From Bacteroidales bacterium (GTDB lineage: Bacteria > Bacteroidota > Bacteroidia > Bacteroidales > NBLH01): 9,970 bases of DNA. The stretch is from assembly GCA_029210905.1 (NCBI GenBank), contig JARGGF010000090.1:1-9970 (forward strand). Reading direction: 5' to 3'. Below the pieces are notes generated by a model, which worked only from the letters and a program-made list of their open reading frames with translations, ran no database searches and was not told the origin of the DNA. This document shows positions 1 through 7,497 of this stretch, in pieces; positions within the stretch are counted from its first letter, which is position 1; each line of letters starts with the position of its first letter. The position numbers and the translations under genes were made by a program.

Positions 1-430
1 AGCAAAAATAGCAGCAAAGACAATCATACAAGGGGTTACATGGATTTTTTAAGGGGCTTCAAAAAGGAAGTTCCGTTCTAAAATAGAAGAACTGGTTGAT
101 TTGGATTATCAAAGGCTTGATACAAATGCAAAAAATTTCATGGATGCGGTTAAGGTATTGGCCCGTAATATTTTTTATCTGTCTTTTGAAACCTTTAAAG
201 AAAAATACAATAATTACCGCGACGACCATCTGCTATTCAGGCATTTAACAAGAGCCGACGGGATTATTGAAAACAAACCAGGTGTTACAGAAATAAGTCT
301 TACCCCCAAAATGGAATATCAACCCAAATTGAAAAAAATAATCGCACAGGTGCTAAATGAAATTAATGAAATGGATCCAAAAATGCCAGATGGGTCGAAA
401 AGGAAAATTAAACTATTTTTAGATACTTAA
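1..430 (+). pseudogene. C-terminal remnant of a probable transposase-like protein, frameshifted
   Basis: The open frame runs from about position 53 to a TAA at 428-430; its only start candidate is TTG at 101, which looks accidental because coding-like residues (KIEELVDLDYQRLD) continue upstream of it. Another frame is open from position 1 and reads ...MDFLRGFKKEVPF before a TAA at 79-81. Removing one T at 76-77 joins the two frames as ...KKEVPSKIEELVDL..., so I read a single-base frameshift in a longer gene that starts left of the window. The C-terminal part has the pattern LDTNAK..., ARNIFYLSFETFKEKYNNYRDDH, LTRADG and PDGSKRKIKL. From memory this resembles C-terminal regions of a family annotated as putative transposases, but no catalytic motif lies in the window, so that assignment is uncertain. 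It is followed by a terminator at 529-557. It could instead be a live protein with a sequencing error. Confidence 0.5.
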
Positions 431-528
431 ATTGCGATTTTAAAATTAAAAAATTACGAAAATACTGAGCTCTGAAATACTAATGGAAGAAGAAGGTAGT
501 TTCTATAGAAAAATTTTAATTATTATTT

Positions 529-557
529 AAAAAGCCCGGGTAATATCCGGGCTTTTT
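529..557. terminator. Bidirectional intrinsic terminator
   Basis: The sequence contains a perfect 11-bp stem, AAAAAGCCCGG (529-539) and CCGGGCTTTTT (547-557), around a 7-nt loop. A GC-rich core flanked by an A run on one side and a T run on the other works in both directions. It lies between the rightward gene ending at 430 and the leftward DUF309 gene ending at 679, so it probably ends both transcripts. Confidence 0.9.
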
Positions 558-678
558 CTCTTGCCGTTTTTAGCCAAATTAATCATGTGCTAACAACAAA
601 TGTTTTAATCTGCCTAAAAAAAAGATACTAAAAGTTTGTGAATAATCCACATTATTTTATTGCTATAACCTTTCTGAA

Positions 679-1182
679 TCAATTAAATTCTAGGACAATT
701 ACGGGAGCTAAAGTATTGTTTTCTATATGTTTTTTGAATTCTGCAAAAAGCTTGGTAACATTTATACCCAGGTAGGTTTCATGTTGATTTTCTAACTTAG
801 GTAAGAATTTTTCAGATAATCTTCTGACTCCTGTCAAATTTCCCTGCTCCTTTTTAAGCAAAGCAACCGAAAGCTGAATGAGCCCCTGTAAAAATTGACC
901 TTCAGTGGAATCTTTTCCTTGCTTAATCCATAATTTTTCTAAAACCTCATGCACCTCCCAATAATATCCAGCATTAAAAAGGTCGATAGCGTATAAAAAA
1001 TGAATAGACCTTTGCCATGTTTTGTCAGAAAATTCATTGCCAGTTTCTTGAATTTCAGGGATATGCTCCTTACCAATCATTTTTGATGGGTGAATTCCCC
1101 GGCCAGGAATGTACCTGAACCAAGGAAAATCATATTTTGTATAACGGTGAATCTTTGATGGTTCAGGAGTTTGCATATTCAT
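679..1182 (-). CDS. DUF309 domain protein
   Basis: This 167-aa soluble protein belongs to the DUF309 family (PF03745), whose biochemical role is not known to me. The diagnostic helical segments are visible: AIDLFNAGYYWEVHEVLEKLW at about residues 65-85 and FLQGLIQLSVALL at 97-109, followed by RRLSEKFLPKL near 120-130. The N-terminal RYIPGRGIHP (23-32) is a common lead-in in longer members. The start is the ATG at 1180-1182; a second ATG two codons later (1174-1176) is equally possible because neither has a Shine-Dalgarno. No signal peptide or membrane segment is seen. It lies 130 bp downstream of the SNF2 gene on the same strand with no terminator between, so co-transcription is possible. A loose promoter-like match lies immediately upstream (TTTG at 1213-1216 and TAAATTTTG at 1184-1192, one base off consensus), but it sits too close to the start to trust. 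Confidence 0.85.
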   Translation of the reverse strand: MNMQTPEPSKIHRYTKYDFPWFRYIPGRGIHPSKMIGKEHIPEIQETGNEFSDKTWQRSIHFLYAIDLFNAGYYWEVHEVLEKLWIKQGKDSTEGQFLQGLIQLSVALLKKEQGNLTGVRRLSEKFLPKLENQHETYLGINVTKLFAEFKKHIENNTLAPVIVLEFN

Positions 1183-1312
1183 TCAAAATTTATGGACATA
1201 ATCTTGTTTATACAAAACATTAAAAATGCAATCATCCCATTATCAGTTAATTAAACAGATTGATTACACAAATTAAACCATCTTTATAAGTTTTATCAAT
1301 GAAAAGGTACAC

Positions 1313-3802
1313 CTACTTTTTTAAACCACCCAACAAACCTGCAAAAAGCGTAAATGCATTTTCAACTACTTTTTGGTTTTCTATCGGAATTTTCAGATAA
1401 GTCTTACCATCAGTTTCATCTTTTTGTACAATTTCAGAAATAAGCTTTTGAGTGGCTTCAGGGCTTGCAAGCGTTTCGCTTAAGCGACCAAAAAAGGACA
1501 TCCCTATTTGCACCAACTCAGCCGGTGAACCTTGTTCCGGCTGTTTTTCATTACTTGAGGCAGTCTTTTTCTCAGCATAAGGAACATCATCATCTCCCTC
1601 AATAACAGGTGATTGAACCTTTTCTACCTCATTAATGCTTTCCTTTTCTACTTTAGGTTCTATAGTTACAACCTCCCGTTCATTTTCTTCCCTTTCCTCA
1701 GCACTTTGAGGCATTGCATCTGGTGCAGGAGTCTGTTCAATCATGTTTTCTACCGTATTCATCAGCACTTTGAATTTGCTGTCTTCCATAAATACGGTGT
1801 TGTCGCCCTGATCTAAAATACCTTCCGCAAGGCCTTTTTTAAAACTAATTACACCAAGCATTTTATGCTCAATAGTACCTGTAGAAACCATGTTGATGAT
1901 GGAAACATTTTTTTGTTGTCCCATACGGTACACTCGTGCAATGCGTTGCTCCAGAACCGCCGGATTCCAAGGTATATCTAAGTTTATAAGTATAGATGCG
2001 GCCTGCAAGTTTAGCCCCACCCCACCTGCATCCGTTGAAAGAAATACCTTGCACTCCGGATCATTGTTAAACTCATCGAAAAGTTTTCCACGTTTATTAC
2101 TTGGTATTCCTCCATGGAGATATTGATATTTTACATTCAATTGTTCAAGTTCCATAGCTACAAGCCTGGTCATCCGCTCCCACTGACTAAAAATAACCAC
2201 TTTTTCATTGTCTTCAGAGAACACTTCATCAAGGATACTCATCAATTCAGCAATTTTAGTATCACAACGGGTTTTCTGATCCAGAATATAGGTGCTGTCG
2301 CAGACCATTCTCATCATATTCAGGAAAATCATCAAGGATTGGCGATCTTTCTCGTTTAAGAACCCCTGGCGTCGCCATTTATGCACCAAACGTGAAACAC
2401 TTTCCTGATATTCATTGTGAATGGAATTTTGTTCTTCGGTCATAGGAACAAACAATATTTTATCCATGCGCTCAGGCAATTGTAATAAAACATCTTTTTT
2501 TCGTCGACGGATCATGGTTTGAGCAAGCTGTTCACCAATTTGGTTCAAATTCTGATATCCTTTTACCTTTCCTAATTCATCTGTAATTCTATAATCGCTT
2601 AAATATTTCCAATAAGGACCTAATACAAAGGGATCTACAAACTGAACAATAGAATAAAGCTCTTCAAGTTTATTCTCAAGGGGTGTGCCGGTGAGTACAA
2701 AAGTATAAGGTGATTCTAGTTTTTTTATATTTCTTGAAATCCTTGTTTTAAAATTTTTTATTCGCTGGGCTTCATCTAAAATAAACAGATCTGGCTGAAG
2801 ATCATTAATTGCTTCAATATCATTAATTGCAGTATTGTAAGAAATTATCTTGTAAAAGGAATCATTCTGGTATTGCTCCAATCTTTTGTGATATGCCCCT
2901 TCAATGACCCAGGCATCCTGCCATGCAAATTTTTTAATCTCTGTTTTCCACTGATACTTTAGTGATGTTGGGCAAATTATGAATACTGATGATATTCCCG
3001 TTTCTTTACGCAAAAGCTCAGCAGCCCCAATTGCCTGAATTGTTTTTCCCAATCCCATATCGTCGGCAATAATGCACCGCCCTTTAGAAGCGGCAAAGCA
3101 AATCCCCTCTTTTTGATAAGGAAAAAGTTTGGCATTAATTAGTGGGTCAAATGCACCATTATCAATATGTTGCTTATATTTAACCTCTACCATATTGCTT
3201 CTGCGAATGCTTTCGCGATATTCAAGAACATAAGCCATGGCGTCAGGGTAACAACGAAAGTTGTCGTTTATCGCCAGCCCCTCAGCAACAATTGTATTGA
3301 AGTTAAGAAATTCATATTCCTTCAGGACATTTTCATCATCGAAATATTTTTGGGCAAGGGCCTGATATTCCATACCATTTTCTGTTCCTATCCGGATGCT
3401 CACCTTTCTGCCTTTCCGATAATCAAGAAACACTGACGTGTACGCTTGCTGATAAGGTTTATCTAACAAATGTGAAAGTTCCAGAATATTTTTGATATAA
3501 TGGAAAACTGACTCAATATGTTTGCAGGTGCCCAACCCGTTGGTTTTAAAATCATTACACTCGCAAAAATTGGCACTGTTGTCCTTGCTTCGCAATGCTA
3601 CTTTATAACTCTGTTTTGTTTGCGGGTTATAAACGCTATAGTCTGAATATACAGAATGTTTTCCTTGTTTTTCAATTTGGAAGGTATGCTTTTCAGCAAA
3701 TTGCTTGCGCAATGCGAATTGCCACTCTGCAGTAGTAAGGTCGTCAGGTTTTCGGTGATAGGAAATTTTTTTGTAGCGCTGGTCAATTTTTTCGAAGTTC
3801 AT
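1313..3802 (-). CDS. SWIM zinc-finger SNF2/RAD54-family DEAD-like ATPase
   Basis: This is an 829-aa SF2 ATPase of the bacterial SNF2 type, expected to translocate on double-stranded DNA and remodel protein-DNA complexes; its exact target is unknown. Numbering from the ATG at 3802: a SWIM-type zinc motif C80-x-C82-x10-C93-x-H95; Walker A DDMGLGKT at 247-254; motif II DEAQ at 343-346; motif III TGTP at 371-374; then the second RecA lobe with FSQWERMT near 538, STDAGGVGLNLQ at 589-600 and the arginine-finger motif QRIARVYRMGQ at 619-629. After the helicase there is an acidic, low-complexity linker (about 680-755) and a short conserved-looking C-terminal domain ending GGLLGGLKK-like. A TTG 11 codons upstream (3835) would extend the frame. 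I prefer the ATG because a promoter -7 box (3817-3824) lies between them, so the TTG would be upstream of transcription start. Confidence 0.93.
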   Translation of the reverse strand: MNFEKIDQRYKKISYHRKPDDLTTAEWQFALRKQFAEKHTFQIEKQGKHSVYSDYSVYNPQTKQSYKVALRSKDNSANFCECNDFKTNGLGTCKHIESVFHYIKNILELSHLLDKPYQQAYTSVFLDYRKGRKVSIRIGTENGMEYQALAQKYFDDENVLKEYEFLNFNTIVAEGLAINDNFRCYPDAMAYVLEYRESIRRSNMVEVKYKQHIDNGAFDPLINAKLFPYQKEGICFAASKGRCIIADDMGLGKTIQAIGAAELLRKETGISSVFIICPTSLKYQWKTEIKKFAWQDAWVIEGAYHKRLEQYQNDSFYKIISYNTAINDIEAINDLQPDLFILDEAQRIKNFKTRISRNIKKLESPYTFVLTGTPLENKLEELYSIVQFVDPFVLGPYWKYLSDYRITDELGKVKGYQNLNQIGEQLAQTMIRRRKKDVLLQLPERMDKILFVPMTEEQNSIHNEYQESVSRLVHKWRRQGFLNEKDRQSLMIFLNMMRMVCDSTYILDQKTRCDTKIAELMSILDEVFSEDNEKVVIFSQWERMTRLVAMELEQLNVKYQYLHGGIPSNKRGKLFDEFNNDPECKVFLSTDAGGVGLNLQAASILINLDIPWNPAVLEQRIARVYRMGQQKNVSIINMVSTGTIEHKMLGVISFKKGLAEGILDQGDNTVFMEDSKFKVLMNTVENMIEQTPAPDAMPQSAEEREENEREVVTIEPKVEKESINEVEKVQSPVIEGDDDVPYAEKKTASSNEKQPEQGSPAELVQIGMSFFGRLSETLASPEATQKLISEIVQKDETDGKTYLKIPIENQKVVENAFTLFAGLLGGLKK

Positions 3803-3816
3803 GGCGTTTTTGATTT

Positions 3817-3848
3817 CAAAATTACCATGTGCCAAAATGATTTACAAA
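3817..3848 (-). promoter_or_regulatory. Predicted Bacteroidota-type promoter of the SNF2 gene
   Basis: On the minus strand TTTG (3845-3848) and TAATTTTG (3817-3824, matching TAnnTTTG) are separated by 20 bp, close to the consensus Bacteroidota sigma factor spacing. The start ATG at 3802 lies 14 bp beyond the -7 box, giving a predicted leader of only a few bases. It suggests that the SNF2 gene is expressed separately from the transporter operon upstream. Confidence 0.5.
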
Positions 3849-3908
3849 AAAAGTTGTTGGGTATTTATGAACATATCATAAAGCATCTGTTTTTTACGCT
3901 GCCTTTTT

Positions 3909-4025
3909 CTACTCTTCGTCATTCTTTTGTTTTTTAGGAAAAAGAACTTTGTAAAACAGGTATACTGTAATAGTAATCACTGTGCCCCAAACCAAAATAA
4001 TAGTTATTAATGCAGATGTATTCAT
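3909..4025 (-). CDS. MetS-like small subunit of the NSS transporter (38 aa)
   Basis: This tiny gene encodes a 38-aa protein, starting at the ATG at 4025-4023 and ending at the TAG at 3911-3909. It has one hydrophobic helix (about residues 5-29: ALITIILVWGTVITITVYLF) and a short charged C-terminal tail, KKQKNDEE. A start only 2 bp after the transporter stop codon means the two genes are almost certainly co-transcribed and translationally coupled. Size, single membrane span with Val-Trp-Gly in the middle and a basic/acidic tail, and position match the MetS family of small subunits that accompany neurotransmitter:sodium symporters; in Corynebacterium glutamicum MetS is required with MetP for Na+-coupled methionine and alanine uptake. 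The partner assignment here is inferred from position and topology. It is too short for default gene finders and is easily missed. Confidence 0.8.
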   Translation of the reverse strand: MNTSALITIILVWGTVITITVYLFYKVLFPKKQKNDEE

Positions 4026-4027
4026 AG

Positions 4028-5857
4028 TTAAAGCAGATTTAGTGATTTTCGACGTTTATATGCAAAATAAACCATAATAGTGATAAGAATGAATAGGCTG
4101 AGTAACAGCAACCTTGTCATATCTTTGTAAAATACATTATTTATAATATTTCCGCTAAAAACAGGTGTCCCGATTTCTATTTTGTCACCTTGTGAAACCA
4201 GTATTGAATATTTTGGTTTAACAAGGTACATTTTTGAAGTACCGTCATCAGCTTCAACATTTAAATAATTGCGTGAATTATCTTTTACTACTCCTAGTAC
4301 CGTTCCTTCCATATCTGAATAAAACTCATCAGCAAAATAATCTTTATTTGGTCCAATCCCTTTATGCATAATTTGTCCTAAAATGCTCTCATTGTGAAGT
4401 TTCCAACCTGTCAACCGGAGCTTCAACCAATCGTCGTTAACGGGTCTGAAAAAAGAAGCCAGAAATACTACAATCAATAAAACCGGTGTTACATATTTTA
4501 AAATCGGTTTTAATATTTTAGGTAAACGGATATCCGCACTTTCATTTATTTCCTTCCATCCTTTATCCACTCCGAAGACCCATGCAAAAAGAATGGCTTC
4601 GAACATTGCAAAAACGAACAGGGCTACTGTTCCTCCCCAGTAATCATATTCATCAAAAACACCTTCCTGGAAAAAAATGACAGTAGGCAGGCCCAGAACA
4701 AGTATTGACAGACCGAATCCAATAGCGGCTTTTTTCTGGCTCCATGAATATTCATCTTTAAAAAAGCTTACCACGGGCGTTCCCATAGCAAGAGAGGATG
4801 TTATTCCTGAAAAGAAGAGTAATCCAAAAAATGCTACTCCGGCAATGGCAGACATTACGTCACCCCATTGCGCAAATAAAAATGGCATTGTTCTAAATCC
4901 TAAACCTAAACCACCTATATTTGTGAGTTCCACTACTTTATCAATTCCAAAATAGCCTATGGCAATAGGAATAATAATAGAACTTCCTAAAACGATTTCA
5001 ACAAATTCGTTCATAAAACCTGCAGACATTGCATTACATGCGATATCCTCCTTTGAGCTTACAAAAGATGAATATGCATGGATACAGCCCATGCCAACAG
5101 AAAGGGTGAAAAAAATCTGTCCGGCCGCTGCCAACCAGACTTTCGGATTTGCCAGGGAATCAAAATTTGGGGTCCATAAGAAATTTAATCCCAGGATTCC
5201 ATCAAAGACTGCACCATCAGAACCTGATTTTAAGGATATTCCCTTAATAGCCAGAAATATTCCAAAGACAATTAAAAGTGGAACTCCTATTTTGGCTGCC
5301 TTTTCAATACCTCCACTTAAACCCTTGCTCAATATCCAAATATTCAAGGCCAGACAAAGTAAAAAGAAAATAATGGCTTCGAAAGGAATTCCAGTTGTAG
5401 AAACGGTTACATCAAGATAGCGGCTAAAAAAAGAAGCCACCTGGTGTTGATCCATTCCATTGAAAGTGCCTATTATTGAATGGTATACATAGGACATGGT
5501 CCAACTTTCGAGGTAACAATAATAAGCAGCAATCACAAAATTGCTGAATATTCCAAAAACACCAATGTACATCCAGAATTTTTTATTGCTCATTTTGTGC
5601 AGGATCATTGGAGTGGTATGGAATCCAAATTTACCCCCATATCTACCTGATGACCATTCAATTAGTAAAAGCGGAATACCTAAGAGCACTAAACAAACAA
5701 GGTAAGGAATGATAAAGGCTCCTCCCCCATTCTGCACCGCCTGTACAGGAAAACGCAAAAAATTACCAAAACCTACGGCATTACCTGCCATAGCAAGTAC
5801 CAGGCCAACTCTGGTTCCCCATGAGTCTACTTTAAGAGGTAAAACATTTTTATTCAT
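4028..5857 (-). CDS. LeuT-like Na+-coupled amino-acid symporter (NSS/SLC6 family)
   Basis: This 609-aa inner-membrane protein imports amino acids with Na+. It is strikingly similar to LeuT: AMAGNAVGFGNFLRFP (22-37), NGGGAFIIPY, LNFLWTPNF (224-232) and AAGQIFFTLSVGMG (244-257). Aligned by memory to LeuT, Na1 ligands are A27, N32, T251 and N283, and Na2 ligands include T353 and S354. E287 aligns with LeuT Glu290, which predicts chloride independence. The substrate pocket keeps Y113, F250 and S253, but LeuT F259 and I359 become M256 and M358, so a different side-chain preference is likely. Twelve membrane helices are seen, the last two at about 453-470 and 582-600. Between them is an insert of roughly 85-100 residues absent from LeuT. 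The ATG at 5857 lies directly before the LeuT-like N-terminus. The MetS-like gene follows 2 bp downstream. Confidence 0.95.
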   Translation of the reverse strand: MNKNVLPLKVDSWGTRVGLVLAMAGNAVGFGNFLRFPVQAVQNGGGAFIIPYLVCLVLLGIPLLLIEWSSGRYGGKFGFHTTPMILHKMSNKKFWMYIGVFGIFSNFVIAAYYCYLESWTMSYVYHSIIGTFNGMDQHQVASFFSRYLDVTVSTTGIPFEAIIFFLLCLALNIWILSKGLSGGIEKAAKIGVPLLIVFGIFLAIKGISLKSGSDGAVFDGILGLNFLWTPNFDSLANPKVWLAAAGQIFFTLSVGMGCIHAYSSFVSSKEDIACNAMSAGFMNEFVEIVLGSSIIIPIAIGYFGIDKVVELTNIGGLGLGFRTMPFLFAQWGDVMSAIAGVAFFGLLFFSGITSSLAMGTPVVSFFKDEYSWSQKKAAIGFGLSILVLGLPTVIFFQEGVFDEYDYWGGTVALFVFAMFEAILFAWVFGVDKGWKEINESADIRLPKILKPILKYVTPVLLIVVFLASFFRPVNDDWLKLRLTGWKLHNESILGQIMHKGIGPNKDYFADEFYSDMEGTVLGVVKDNSRNYLNVEADDGTSKMYLVKPKYSILVSQGDKIEIGTPVFSGNIINNVFYKDMTRLLLLSLFILITIMVYFAYKRRKSLNLL

Positions 5858-6254
5858 TTTTCACTTGTTTTACAAATTAATCTAGGTTAGACTGTTCTTA
5901 TTCGCAGATGTATTTCACTGAATATCAATACTATAAATACAATAAACAGATTTATTCACCAGTTTAAAAGTAAAAATTTTAATGATATAAAAAAGCTCCA
6001 TGATAATTTAGTCATATAAAAAGTTATACCTAAATACTTCTTGTTGGGTAACCATAATAGTGATCTTTTCTTCATGATACAGACTTAAATTACAGCAGCT
6101 ATTCAGGTTGTCATAATTATTGGGTAAAAATAAGTAAGAAAAGTGTCCCAATTTATATTAAATATCAAGGTATGGAATTATAATTAGCTATTAAATGTGA
6201 AGTTATTGCCTTCATGCAGTACAGGAATCATCTTTTAACGCTAAAATAGCCATC
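5858..6254. other. AT-rich intergenic region between divergent transporter and fic genes
   Basis: No coding frame, RNA gene or strong hairpin was recognised in this stretch. A weak -7-like TTAATTTG (minus strand, 5873-5880, 7 of 8 matches to TAnnTTTG) sits 15 bp before the transporter start but has no convincing -33 partner. The right part of the intergenic region (6255-6366) holds the fic operators and promoter, listed separately. Confidence 0.6.
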
Positions 6255-6281
6255 TGCACAAAAATGCGATAATATTGTGCA
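6255..6281. promoter_or_regulatory. Operator-like inverted repeat 1 upstream of fic
   Basis: TGCACAA (6255-6261) and TTGTGCA (6275-6281) form an inverted repeat with a 13-bp spacer; the arms extend to 8 bp as CTGCACAA/TTGTGCAG. The same half-sites and the same spacer recur 71 bp downstream over the fic promoter. Such a pair is typical of binding sites for a dimeric DNA-binding protein. Confidence 0.65.
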
Positions 6282-6317
6282 GGCAATAGTTTTTCAACAC
6301 AGAATATGACTTCAAAC

Positions 6318-6348
6318 TTGTCGTTTGCACAAAATATATGTATGTTTG
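6318..6348 (+). promoter_or_regulatory. Predicted Bacteroidota-type promoter of fic
   Basis: TTG (6318-6320) and TATGTTTG (6341-6348, an exact TAnnTTTG match) are separated by 20 bp. The ATG at 6367 follows 18 bp after the -7 box. The box lies mostly inside operator repeat 2, so occupancy of the operator should block RNA polymerase. Confidence 0.6.
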
Positions 6349-6355
6349 TGCAAAC
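6323..6355. promoter_or_regulatory. Operator-like inverted repeat 2 overlapping the fic promoter
   Basis: GTTTGCACAAA (6323-6333) and TTTGTGCAAAC (6345-6355) are perfect 11-bp inverted arms with an 11-bp spacer. The core is TGCACAA-N13-TTGTGCA (6326-6352), identical in half-site and spacing to repeat 1. Its right arm overlaps the -7 box TATGTTTG, so it is placed to repress. It ends 11 bp before the fic start codon. Confidence 0.75.
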
Positions 6356-6366
6356 AAAATAATCTA

Positions 6367-7473
6367 ATGACTAAATTTGATAGAAATCAACCATTTAATG
6401 CAATACCCCTATTGCCACCCCCTGAAGAAAAAATATATTCAAAGGATGTTCTTTTGAAGCTTGTTGAAGCAAGTCATTTTATTGGCAAGCTTGATGGAAT
6501 TTCTCAAAAACTACCTAATCCACTTATGTTAGTTAATACCATTGCATTGCAGGAGGCAAAATCGAGTTCAGAAATTGAAAATATTTTTACTACAGATGAT
6601 GAACTTTACAAAGCAATTTCGACTACCGATACTATAATTTCACCGAATGCCAAAGAAGTACTTAGATACAGAGAATCTTTGTGGCTGGGAGTAAAAAGTA
6701 TTTCTAACACCAATAATATTGAACTTTCAACTATTATAAAAATCTATCAAAAAATAAAAGAGTCTAATACTCAACTGCGCCCTGAACATTCAAATGTTAG
6801 AATAATAAAAGGTGGAAAAAGTTTAACAAGTGGAGAAGTAGTATATACACCACCAAAAGGCGATAAACTAATCAAGGATTTAATGGAGAATATTTTACAA
6901 TTTATCAATAATGATAAAAGGCATAATATAAATCCATTGTTGAAAATGGTAATAAGCCATTACCAATTTGAAGCTATTCATCCTTTTTCAGATGGTAATG
7001 GCAGAACTGGTAGAATACTCAATGTATTGATATTAATTAACAAAGGCTTAATTCGATATCCAATTTTATACTTGAGCAAATACATAATAAACAATAAGGA
7101 TAGTTATTATCATTATTTAAATGGCGTTTCAGCAAGGCAGGACTGGGAAAACTGGTTAAAATTCATGTTGACAGCTATTTCTGAAACTGCACAATATACC
7201 ATATTCAAAATTGAGGAAATAATGGAGCAATTTGAATCAACCAGAAAGTATATAGATAAGCGCTTTCCAAAATTGGATTATTCAGTAATCGAAGCCATTT
7301 ACACTCAACCTTATATAAAAGCTGTTCATTTAGTTGGAGAAAAAATTCGTAGTCGCAATACTGCTGCAAAATATCTTGAAAAATTGTCAGAACTAAATGT
7401 ACTTGAATCGAGACAGATTGGCAATGAACGAGTTTATATCAATAACGATTTAATTAGAATTCTTGAGGGATAA
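6367..7473 (+). CDS. Fic family protein with winged-helix C-terminus (class II, probable AMP transferase)
   Basis: This 368-aa protein is a probable AMP transferase that would modify a hydroxyl-bearing residue on target proteins using ATP. Domains in order: Fic_N (PF13784-like) at about residues 1-95; inhibitory helix S67-x3-E71-N72, matching the [S/T]xxxE[G/N] motif whose Glu blocks productive ATP binding; Fic core with H205-PFSDGNGR-TG-R216, the complete catalytic HPFx[D/E]GNGRxxR motif, so the enzyme looks intact; and a C-terminal winged-helix-like region at about 303-368. The inhibitory motif N-terminal to the core makes it class II, and the length and layout resemble the Shewanella SoFic type. 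The start is the ATG at 6367, not the in-frame TTG at 6325, which would lie upstream of the -7 box. Neighbours are functionally unrelated: it diverges from the transporter and converges on mnmE 24 bp away. Targets are not predictable. Confidence 0.92.
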   Translation: MTKFDRNQPFNAIPLLPPPEEKIYSKDVLLKLVEASHFIGKLDGISQKLPNPLMLVNTIALQEAKSSSEIENIFTTDDELYKAISTTDTIISPNAKEVLRYRESLWLGVKSISNTNNIELSTIIKIYQKIKESNTQLRPEHSNVRIIKGGKSLTSGEVVYTPPKGDKLIKDLMENILQFINNDKRHNINPLLKMVISHYQFEAIHPFSDGNGRTGRILNVLILINKGLIRYPILYLSKYIINNKDSYYHYLNGVSARQDWENWLKFMLTAISETAQYTIFKIEEIMEQFESTRKYIDKRFPKLDYSVIEAIYTQPYIKAVHLVGEKIRSRNTAAKYLEKLSELNVLESRQIGNERVYINNDLIRILEG

Positions 7474-7497
7474 TTAGCTTAACAACATGAAAATAAA

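Noticed and set aside
483..530. 15-codon frame beginning MEEEGSFYRK just before the terminator
   Set aside because: Too short and without any supporting signal.
3864..3882. TTTATGA-N5-TCATAAA inverted repeat between the small subunit and the SNF2 gene
   Set aside because: The stem is entirely weak apart from one G-C pair and is not followed closely by a T run on the transcribed strand. It does not qualify as a terminator, and there is no second copy to suggest an operator.
4959..5420. 153-codon open frame on the + strand inside the transporter gene
   Set aside because: It is antisense to a strongly supported LeuT-family gene, has no recognisable domain and is explained by the base composition of the opposite strand.
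4070..6064. 15-bp direct repeat AACCATAATAGTGAT at 4070-4084 and 6050-6064
   Set aside because: One such match is expected at appreciable frequency in 10 kb of AT-rich DNA, and one copy lies within transporter coding sequence. No target-site or element structure flanks it.
6325..6366. TTG start for fic at 6325
   Set aside because: It would place the start codon upstream of the predicted -7 box and inside the operator. The ATG at 6367 gives a normal Fic_N N-terminus.
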